Positions 25,601 to 37,200 of a DNA stretch of 64,000 nucleotides are shown here, piece after piece. How positions within the stretch are numbered: the first letter of the stretch is position 1; every line of letters starts with the position of its first letter. A model generated the notes under the pieces. That model ran no database searches, was not told where the DNA came from, and saw only the letters and a list, made by a program, of their open reading frames with translations. Both the position numbers and the translations under genes were made by a program. The stretch comes from Periplaneta americana (lineage: Eukaryota > Arthropoda > Insecta > Blattodea > Blattidae), in NCBI RefSeq assembly GCF_040183065.1, contig NC_091128.1, positions 171,527,244-171,591,243 on the forward strand, written 5' to 3'.

Positions 25601-27620
25601 TCTGTAGTTTATTACCAAGCTTCTGACTTTCCATTTTTGTTATAGTTGTCTCTAAAGGAACCTATAGTGAACAAACTAGTTATCAATTTTGAATCTTGCG
25701 TACACCACTTTTAACACTTGAATATAATTAATTGATGAACTAGTGGACTTACTCGTGTTAAATATGAAATATCTGTCCGGCTTATAGCTGTTTCAGTGCT
25801 TCACGCACCATCATCAGAGCCTACTAGATCGCGGCGTCATCTCGAACTTCTCTGCCTGTTAGGAGGGTGTGTTTTATTGTTGGATTGTGGAGTCGAATAG
25901 TGTGTGTGTACTGAAATTGATCTGTGTGTTGAGGATTTGATCAGGGTGTGTTTTAGTGTGTTTGTATATTTCGTATTGTTCTAGTGTGTTGAGTTTTTGG
26001 TTCTTGGGTTGTATGTGTAGGATTTCCATGTCCGTATTTATGTTATTGTATGTATGGTTGGCATTGGTTATGTGATCGGCGTATGTAGATGTGTTGTGTC
26101 CTCTGGTTATAGCTTTAATGTGTTCTTTGTAGCGAGTTTGGAATGATCTGCCTGTCTGTCCTACACAACACATCTACATATGCCGATCACATAACTAATA
26201 CCAACCATACATACAATAACATAAATACGGACATGGAAATCCTACACACACAACCCAAGAACCAAAAACTCAACACACTAGAACAATACGAAATATACAA
26301 ACACACTAAAACACATCCTGATCAAATCCTCAACACACAGATCAATTTCAGTACACACACACTATTCGACTCCACAATCCAACAATAAAACACACCCTCC
26401 TAACAGGCAGAGAAGTTCGAGATGATGCCGCGATCTAGTAGGCTCTGATGATGGTGCGTGATGCACTGAAGCAGCTGTAAGCCAGACGAATATTACATAT
26501 TTAACACGAGTAAGTCCACTAGTTCATCAATTAATTATATTCAAGTGTTAAAAGTGGTGTACGCAAGATTAAAAAATGGATAATATTTAATGTTTTTGTG
26601 CTTACCTATATTTTGGTTATAAAAATATGCTGTGAAATTTAATTACATCATCAATATACGATTAGTAAATTATTTTACAGTACATGAGCGTTCGTGCAGA
26701 GATGGTTTGAAAATAATTTGAAAGCAATCATTGCTGATCATGCGCAATAGTCGAGGTTGTAACAGTTTTCAAACGGTTGGCAAACTATCACAAACTTGCT
26801 GCAGAAACAAACCTATATTATATTTTTGGTCCTGGGAAAATACTCGCATTTTACAGAGTCACTGGCGTAGCTCTGGCGGTAATGGGATTGCCTGCTGTTC
26901 CGGAGTTGCACTTGGGCGTGGGTTCGATTCCTGTTTGCTTTGATCACCTGGTTGAGTTTTTTCCTAGTTTTCCCCAATTGTAAGGTGAATTCTGGGCCTC
27001 ATCTCGCCAAGTACCATCTCACTGTTGACAATTTTATCAATGTTAAGTAACCTAGTAGTTCATACAGCGTCGTTAAATAACCAGTTTTAAAAATTACAAA
27101 AACACTCTTAAAAATATTAGTAATTTCATAAAAGTCGAGTATTTTCCCTGGACCAAAAATGCAATACGATGTTGGTAGGAGTGTTTTCATAAAAAAAAAA
27201 GAGTATTTTCTCTTAACCAAAAATACAAATTTATGGCATTGGTATGAAGTGGCTGAGATATGGTGAACATTTGCCAGAAACACACTGTAACAATAGTTTT
27301 ATGGACGTAGATCTACCTTACGTTGTCAGACAGTCACTGTTGTTTTTGTTACAGGTTCTGGTACATAAGTTTGGTCGCTTGCTACAGAAATCTAACTACA
27401 TGCAAATGGCATCATGTGAATGAGGAAGCAGTCCTGGAATATGATATCTGGCTTGTGAACGGAAATCCAAATGTCAGCAGCTTCAATCCTCTGGTTTACC
27501 AGTTCTCATTTGACCGGCAGGTGTGGCATTACTTTCACTGAGGCTCTGTAATGTATTTTCTCACCTTCTGAGTTTTTAAATTTATGCTTAGTACTTGAAT
27601 TATTTTTTTAAATATATATA

Positions 27621-27683
<63 letters not shown>

Positions 27684-28215
27684 GAACTGGTAATGGAAAT
27701 TAAGGGAAAACGGCTGAACGGATTTTAATGAATGACCCCTCATATTGAAGCTTGAAACCCAACGTTTTTCAGAAAAATAGTAGTTTTGAGTGAAATATTA
27801 ATTTTCCTACATCATTTTCCTATCTTCCAAAATCCATTTGTCATCAGTTTTGAGAAATAATGGCTTTTCAGAATGAAACAAAACACAAAACTCATACAAT
27901 TAACAATAAGCCATTACACGAAGGCCATGACCTGAAGGATTGCAGACATATTTAGAGTTGAAATTCAATTGGTTGTTAAAAACTTCAAGATTTATTAAAA
28001 ATTATTTACAGGTCTGATTATGTGATGTATAATTTTCTGAGTACAGCTGTGTATTGGATATTAAAATCTACAAAACTTGAGGTGGTTTGATGACATTATT
28101 ACCATTAGAAATTAAATATTATTATAGTTAATGCCATTATGTGACTATTTTTCATTAATTATACATATCAATGCTATATTGATGAATGAAAGTGAAACGT
28201 TTTGTAGTTTTATTT

Positions 28216-28292
<77 letters not shown>

Positions 28293-31200
28293 ACTACAAA
28301 ACTTACGTAAGATAATGTTATTAAAAATTAAATATTTTTGCAGTTATTAATCTAGTGGGGTTCGCTCTTTTTCATATACTTAATGGCGGTGTGGTGTAGA
28401 TATTTATATGCGTCATTCTCTTCAGTATTGGCTCGAGAGAGCACAAAAATTACAGTTCCTAAGGAAAGACCAAAAGGTATTATTTACTGATAAAATAAGA
28501 GATCTACAAAATTTTGTAGTCTCACGATCATTTCAGCACTATCTGTTGGCAGGATAAAATGATTTCACCCTCTACATTTCAAGCTGTACATGCAGCAGCT
28601 ATACCAAGATGCCATGTCTATTGTTCGAAAGCATAGTAAACCTGACTTTTTTTAACTTTCGCCTACAATCTACAATGACCTGAAATAGCTATTGCTTTAC
28701 TCCCACATGAAAAACCCACTGATCGTCCTGACATTGTTACTTGCGTTTTCGCGTTGAAACTCAAAAAACTGAAGGTGGATAGGTTCAAGAAAAAGTATTT
28801 GGCATAAAAAACATTCAGAGGGAGTATGTTTCATTATTATGGAAGCAAATAACTTTCAAAATGTCTGGTATTCTTCATTGAAAATAAATCTGAAAAATTG
28901 TTATTTGAACGTCGAACTTAGTTTGCACCATTTGCTGCACAAGCCACTAGTATTAATATAAAAGTTGGATGTTTTTTAAAGTACATATCAAGAAAGCATA
29001 GAGCTCTACCGAAGCACCTTCATGGCATAAGAGGGGATACCTTTATGACAACCTAGATTTTGTTTCTTGTTCCAGGATACGGTGGAGCTCTATCTGGTGT
29101 TTTTCCTGTGTTATCTCGTGCTTGTTCCCCTCCAAGTGTATGCTGCCATGAGACAGCACCATCCAGTGACTCGTCTGTTCACTGCCAGTTTGATTCTGGA
29201 GTTCCTAGCACTCTGCCTTATTCTGCTGCACGTTCTTAAATTCTCTTTGGATGGAACAGGAATTCATCAACTAGCCGTTGCCGGAGATATCTTAGATATA
29301 CTATCTCGAGTGAGTATTACATAATTAAGAGAATGTGAACAGCATGAATATTAAAAGGTGCCATGTAATAAGAGAAGAATGTATCTGTCTGTCACATGCA
29401 AATCGGTCGGCACTATGTGATGCTCTTGGAAATTACTTTAATTGTGCAAATGCAGCTCTGAGATTTTTATCCAATACAGGACTTGTCAAAGTGATATAGA
29501 TTTTACTGTTTACCCTCCACCCTTTACATTTGGAGGTTACTTTGGTCGTTTATGTTAGTTTTACTTAAGGTGTTAGATACAGCTTACAGCAGAATTTTTG
29601 AAAATATTCAACATTTTTTTCCTCCATTACTGTATCTTGTACAATAATGAAAATTGGTATGTGTAAAGGCTGGTTCACAATAAACCGGGAACGGAAACGA
29701 CAACGAGAACGAGAACGGAAATAATGTTAAAATAAATGTATTTAATTCTGAGCATTCACAATTAACTATTGTGAATGCTCACATTTAAATACATTTATTT
29801 TAACAATATTTCCGTTCTCGTTCTCGTTGTCGTTTCCGTTCCCGGTTTATTGTGGACTAGCCCTAAGACACTGTTGTTCTGCTATATGAAAAAAAAATAT
29901 TTTTACGGTTCTGTTAACCAGTGTAATTGCTCACTTTTATGATTTTCAACGAATCACCTTGTTATTAATGCATTTGGGTATCTCATTTTAGCGTGACAAC
30001 GTTTTTCGTGTTCGGATTTTAGCTTATGGTTTTGTTTGTGTTTTTGTTTTGAAATAATTGTTGATGAGGCTGCATATAGCCATAGTTGCTGACGCGCCAT
30101 TTTTGAACCCCATTATCTTATCTTTCTGTCTATCCGTCCATCTGTCTAATCCACTGCTTTGGACTGTCAGACTGCGAAACTAGCAGCCCTGGGATCGAAG
30201 CCTGGTTCGGACAAGTTACCTGGTTGAGGTTTTTTTCTGGGTTTTCCTTCAGCTCATTAAGAGCAAATGCTGGGTAACTTTTGGCGCTGGTGGGCACATT
30301 TCATTGTCATTATCACCATCTTCACCTACCCTGCCTATTTCCATATCATATCTTTGTATCATACGAGGTGATCAGAATCCGACCTAATGTGTGCCCCAGT
30401 CTAAGAACAAGATTCTTCAACATCATCACCAAAAAGGAGACAGATGCACAAATGGCGACACCCCCATATGCACGGCATTAGCACAAAAAACCTATCTATA
30501 TCTCTGTGTGTTCATCCGTCCATCTGTGTCTGTCTTCCTATCTGTCCATTGATCCACCTACGCAATCACCTATCTAGACATCCATTTCTCCCTCCCTCTT
30601 CCCATCTCTCTTCTGCTTTGCCTTCTCGTCTCCCTCTCCCCTCCATCTCCTTCCTTCTTCATTGTCTCCTCTTCCTTCCCCCTTATATTTTTCTTTCCTT
30701 CTACTTGTGTATCTATGTCTGTTACTCGCAACCAATGGACAGTTTAACAATAAAGATATTACAGTGCAACAAACATTAGCGTTTCAGATATTAGAATACT
30801 AGGATAAATCCTCATGTTAACTAGAAAACTTATTTATAGCTTTCATCTCGTGTAATTCATTCATTCATAGTGTTCTGGCCAAGGTCTTTCACTGCAAAGC
30901 CAGTATTCTCCAGTTTTTCTTATTTTCTGCTTTACTCTTAGTCTCTGCATATGATCCAGATATCTTAATGTCATCTATCATCTGATATCATCTTCTGCCT
31001 CGAACTCTTCTCCCGTTCACCATTCCTTCCAGTGCCTCCTTCAGAAGGCAGTTTCTTCTCAACCAACTCGTGTGTAATACAGACGTGGACAAATTATTAA
31101 CAAAATGGACGATTTTTATGATAATTCTGTTTACAAAATTTGACTTTTCAATTTAGACTACATTTGACAATTTTGGATATTTCCATCATTACAGTAGACA

Positions 31201-34200
31201 GAAATATGCAAAAATGTCAACTGTAGTTTAAATTGAAGAGTCAAGTTTTGTAAAAATATATAATAAAAGTCTTCAATTTTGCTAATAATTTGTAAATTAG
31301 CAAAATTGTCAACTGCATTGAAGAGTCAAATTCTGTAAAAATATAAAACAAAAATCTTCAGTTTTGCTAATAATTTCGAAATATCCAAAATGTCAACTGT
31401 AGTACAAATTGAAGAATCGAGTTTTGTAAAAATATAAAACAAAAACCTTCAGTTTTGCTAATAATTTGTAAATATGCAAAAATATCAACTGTAGTCCAAA
31501 TTGAGGAGTTAAATTTTGAAAAATATACAATACAAATCTTCAATTTTGCTAATAATTTGGAAATACACAAAAATGTCAACTGTAGTTTAAATTGAAGAGT
31601 CAAGTTTTGTAAAAATATATAATAAAAGTCTTCAATTTTGCTAATAATTTGTAAATTAGCAAAATTGTCAACTGCATTGAAGAGTCAAATTCTGTAAAAA
31701 TATAAAACAAAAATCTTCAGTTTTGCTAATAATTTCGAAATATCCAAAATGTCAACTGTAGTACAAATTGAAGAATCGAGTTTTGTAAAAATATAAAACA
31801 AAAACCTTCAGTTTTGCTAATAATTTGTAAATATGCAAAAATATCAACTGTAGTCCAAATTGAGGAGTTAAATTTTGAAAAATATACAATACAAATCTTC
31901 AATTTTGCTAATAATTTGGAAATACACAAAAATGTCAACTGTAGTCTAAATTGAAGAGTCATATTTTGTAAAAATATATAATAAAAATCTTAAATTTTGC
32001 TAATAATTTGGAAATACACAAAAATGTCAACTGTAGTCTAAATTGAAGAGTCATATTTTGTAAAAATATATAATAAAAATCTTAAATTTTGCTAATAATT
32101 TGTCCACGTCTGTAGATCTACTTATTTAAAATTCATAAAAATTGTGTAATGGATATAGTATGGAGGGACAGTTTTGTGTAAGAACATAAAAGGAGCAGAC
32201 ATGCGAGTCAGTCTTTGTTCACTACAAATTCCAGTTGCATTGATTGGGATTTAAAGTCAGGTCTCCAGAATGGAAAGTCGATACTGTAGCTGTTCAGTTA
32301 GCAGTCTGTTGTTAGTCAACTGTTCGAAGACAAGTCTGAACCTCACAAGGCACCACTTATGAGGCAACTAGGCCAGGAGATAATGGGATATGGTACCAGT
32401 TCCTTTCTCCCTCAATTGCGTACATCACTGACTAGTAACATATTACACTAATCAGACTTCAGATGCATACAAACAATAACTGTTCTTTCTCTTACGCATA
32501 TCGTCAAGTGAGATGTACTGCCTTATAATTTAGAGTTGCTGCATGGAAATTACTATGGCTCAGTTTATTTTGATCATTTATGTGTAATTAATTCAAATTT
32601 TCTTATGCAGGAATTGTATTGTTGTCTTTTCATTTTTCGCAGACGACATTCATGTTACTGCTCCTGCTTCTGGCAAAAGGCTGGGCTGTTACAAGACTTG
32701 AATTGACTTGGAAGCCCTTGGTGTTTGCTATCTGGTTCCTGTATGGCGTGGTGCACATTCTTCTCTACGTCTGGAATATGGTAAGCAACAAGCAGAGTGC
32801 TGTAAAAAGGACATGTGAAGTTTTCCGTAGTTTTACATATATCCGTTTTTATTGTCTCGTGTTTGTACATAAAAATTATTATACATCAAACTCTGGATTA
32901 TCCGGGTTAACAGGAACTTAAGAATGCACGGATAAATGAAAAATGCTGCTCATCGTCATCAGCTGTAATGCATTGAGTTTCCAGGACCTGTTCTAACTGC
33001 AAGGACTCTTCGTCTTCCTATCTTCCATTGGGGTGTCCTCTTTTTCTTTACTCTTGTGTTGAACAATTTTTCACCATTTGTGCAGATTGAATTTGTTTTA
33101 ATTTTTCCAATATTGCCCATGTTCCATTGCCATACATGATAGCAACTATAGATATTATTTTATAAAATTTTTTTAACGTATCTTCCCTTGTTTTGTTATT
33201 ATTTTTTAGCCTTCTTACGAGTGTACTTTATCTCACAAAAAAATGTATAACTCTTGACTTGCAAATCAAGATTTCAGGTATAACTCCCTGTAAAGTTGAT
33301 TTGAATAATTTCGAGGAAAAATTGTTCCGGGGCCGGGCATCGAACCCGGGACCTTTGGTTTAACGTACCAACGCCCTACCAACTGAGCTACCCGGGAACT
33401 CTACCCGATACCGATCCAATTTTTCCCTCTATATCCACAGACCTCAAAGTGGGCTGACAACCGTCAAGCAACCAACTTCGAGTGCACATTAACTCCGTGT
33501 GACTTAAATTGCGGTTTTCTGTTAACGAACAGTGACATGTATTATGCAAATCAAGCTTTCAGGTATAACTCCCTGTAATGTTGATTTGAATAATTTCGAA
33601 GGAAAAATTGTTCCGGGGCCGGGCATCGAACCCGGGACCTTTGGTTTAACGTACCAACGCCCTACCAACTGAGCTACCCGGGAACTCTACCCAACACCGA
33701 TCCAATTTTTCCCTCTATATCCACAGACCTCAAAGTGGGCTGACAACCGTCAAGCAACCAACTTCGAGTGCACATTAACTCCGTGTGACTTAAATTGTGG
33801 TTTTCTGTTAACGAACAGTGACGTGTATTATGCAAATCAAGCTTTCAGGTATAACTCCCTGTAATGTCGATTTGAATAATTTCGAAGGAAAAATTGTTCC
33901 GGGGCCGGGCATCGAACCCGGGACCTTTGGTTTAATGTACCAACGCCCTACCAACTGAGCTACCCGGGAACTGTACCCGACACCGATCCAATTTTTCCCT
34001 CTATATCCACAGACCTCAAAGTGGGCTGACAACCGTCAAGCAACCAACTTCGAGTGCACATTAACTCCGTGTGACTTAAATTGTGGTTTTCTGTTAACGA
34101 ACAGTGACATGTATTATGCAAATCAAGCTTTCAGGTATAACTCCCTGTAATGTTGATTTGAATAATTTCGAAGGAAAAATTGTTCCGGGGCCTGGCATTT

Positions 34201-37200
34201 AACCCGGGACCTTTGGTTTAACGTATGTTGGTTGCTTGACGGTTGTCAGCCCACTTTGAGGTCTGTGGATATAGAGGGAAAAATTGGATCGGTGTCAGGT
34301 AGAGTTCCTGGGTAGCTCAGTTGGTAGAGCGTTGGTACGTTAAACCAAAGGTCCTGGGTTCGATGCCCGGCTCCGGAAAAATTTTTCCCCCGAAATTATT
34401 CAACTCTTGACTTATTCCACATCTTAAAGCTTAAAATCTATGCAATACAATGAATGATATACAGTGCTGTCATTTTACAAGGAAACTAGATTACAGCGGA
34501 ACCCCGGCATACACTTTCCTGCGTGTCGTGCTTGCAGCAGCAGGGATCATGTTCTGTTACTATCGGCAAGATTTTGTAGGAATGCTAGAGTCAGGATATT
34601 TACGAGCAAATCTCCGAACATATCTTCTATAGTTATCTTTTTTTCACGTAACATTTCACCAAATAAATTCGCTGTTCAACCGTTTACTTCATTTTCCAAT
34701 CGATTATTTAATACACAAGCGACAGTCACATACGTGTTCCAGTACAGTTCTCAGAAGCAACTCATTGCTGGGATGTTTTGTAGAACTGGCTTCCAACGCT
34801 GCGATTGGGAGAGCAGGAAGTCGGCTGGCGACAGAGTGATGTGAAGTTTCCTTGTAAAATGAGAGCACTGTATGTGATATATGATATGAGCTGTATCGGG
34901 TAGAAGTCGGGATGGTACCCGCTGTAGGCGATGTCTCAGCGAGATTGAAACTCTTCCCCATATCCTTGGCTTCTGCCCCTATAGTGAGTCCCTTCACAAC
35001 ATCCGTCACCATGCTGTCCATTCTATGCTGGCTGAGGCATTGAAGGAAGTAGGGTTTACAGTCCATCAAGAGGTACAGGGACTAGCCACACAAGGAAGTG
35101 TTCGGCGAATTGATATCATTGCCATTAAGAACAACTCGGTATACATTCTCGATCCCACCATCAGATTTGAGACACATGCAGATCAACCGCATGAGGTGGA
35201 CAGTGAAAAGAAACGAATCTATGAACCAACAATCCCGTTCTTTAAAGATAAATATAGCCTGTCTCACATTGATGTAATAGGTCTGATGGTGGGAGCACGA
35301 GTTACCATACCCTCCTTCTTTGTCAGCAAATGTAAAAACCTGGGGATAACACACAGCATTGTGAAGGAAATAGCCATTAGTGCCCTCAAGGATCAGTTCA
35401 GATATTGAGAAATCATTTGTATGGGAGTGATAATGGAAATTTGAAGTTATCTTAACTGATGGCTGTTGAATGATTTAGATATTAGTGCCAATAAATCCGT
35501 ATTATTTTTCTCGCGGTATATGGCATTCAAATCACTCTAACCTATCTGATGATTTTTTTCCCCTTTTCTTAACTGTAAATGAGCACAAACGCTACTTAGG
35601 TGTAAATTTTTCTGACATTTTGTATATTCGATTCCCTAACCGTTTCAAATGTATATCATTTTACCTTTTAGGTGTGTTTCCAAATTATATGTAATATGCT
35701 TTGTCAAATCTGGCAACCTTTTCATAAGGGAAGCTAAATTTATATTTATATATATCATTTTCTAGTTTGTCCCTTACTCAATTGTTTAATTTTAAATTTC
35801 AAAATTAAATTTTATTTTTTATAAGACAGTTTGTGGTTTGGAATTGAACGGATTACATCAGCTTGTCTATGCGGATGACATGAATATGCTAGGAGAAAAT
35901 CCACAAACAATTAGGGAAAACACGGAAATTTTACTTGAAGCAAGTAAAGCGATCGGTTTGGAAGTAAATCCCGAAAAGACAAAGTATATGATTATGTCTC
36001 GTGACCAGAATATTGTACGAAATGGAAATATAAAAATTGGAGATTTATCTTTTGAAGAGGTGGAAAAATTCAAATATCTTGGAGCAACAGTAACAAATAT
36101 AAATGACACTCGGGAGGAAATTAAACGCATATTCAATATGGGAAATGCCTGTTATTATTCGTTTGAGAAGCTTTTGTTATCCAGTCTGCTGTCAAAAAAT
36201 CTGAAAGTTAGAATGTATAAAACAGTTATATTACCGGTTGTTCTGTTTGGTTGTGAAACTTGGACTTTCACTTTGAGAGAGGAACAGAGATTAAGGGTGT
36301 TTGAGAATAAGGTTCTTAGGAAAATATTTGGGGCTGAAAGGGATGAAGTTACAGGAGAATGGAGAAAGTTACACAACGCAGAACTGCATGCATTGTATTT
36401 TTCACCTGACATAATTAGGAACATATTTTGAGATAGATTTTGTCTCACATAATAGTTGAAGTTGACTGCAGTGTGCAGATCTGATTTGATTAGATGTATC
36501 GTGCTCCTGTTTCGAACATCTGTCCAATTATTGTTCATGAGATAAAACATCCTTTTTATATGAGCATTACTACTTGGTATGCTTAGAACAAACTAACCAG
36601 TCTGCCGCCCTGCCCATCTCAAACGTGGTATGGAAAGGACCTTTGGGGAGGTCGAGACATAGATGGGAGGATAATATTAAAATAGATTTGAGGGAGGTGG
36701 GATATGATGGTAGGGACTGGATTAATCTTGCTTAGGATAGGGACCGATAGTGGGCTTACGTGAGGGCGGCAATGAAACTCGGGGTTCTCTAAGTAAGTAT
36801 GTACCTTACTTAACCAGATTCATAAAATCCACTACTCAGTTGCAATACTTTAAGTCGTTCTAATTGTGATGTTGATTAAAACATTTGAGTTGTGACTAAT
36901 ACATTTCTCTCTGTTTTATGCAGACTGAGGTGGATATAATAGAAGACATAGACGAGTACCAGACTTGGCCCGGTTGGTTGATAATTGTGTTCCGAACCTT
37001 GATCATGGTATGGTTCTTGTTTGAGCTGCGCAATACCATGATGTACGAACACAACACACAGAAACTGAACTTCTTCCTTCATTTCGGAGCATCAGCATTG
37101 GTGTGGTTCATATATTTACCCATCATTGCACTTATTGCCCTACAGGTATCTGCTCTCTGGAGATTCAAACTTTTACTCGGTAAGTGCACTGCCTTATTAA

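Larger units (their letters stand above)
25692..26571. mobile_element. Head-to-head pair of Penelope-like element 3' ends
   Basis: Two 5'-truncated copies face outward, forming an inverted repeat of about 410 bp per arm around a spacer of about 60 bp (26100-26160). The left copy (- strand, 26173-25874) encodes [20 protein letters not shown] and [17 protein letters not shown] then [10 protein letters not shown]; the right copy (+ strand, 26165-26388) encodes the same C-terminal part. GQTGRS(F)..R..EH..A and the following His/Asn-rich stretch are the GIY-YIG endonuclease of Penelope-like retroelements. Each arm's downstream end carries a hammerhead-like motif. The arms are about 95% similar and neither copy has the RT domain. 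Confidence 0.85.

Noticed and set aside
25874-26388. Two short host genes with similar sequence on opposite strands
   Set aside because: They are the two arms of an inverted Penelope-like pair with the GIY-YIG region.
31367-31962. Two identical 78-codon frames on the - strand
   Set aside because: They are the same part of two copies of the 359-bp minisatellite unit and are AT-rich, with no protein features.
33326-34377. Cluster of tRNA genes (Asn-like anticodon GTT)
   Set aside because: All share acceptor-stem mismatches and a C in place of the invariant T33, and lie in a composite transposon with target duplications.
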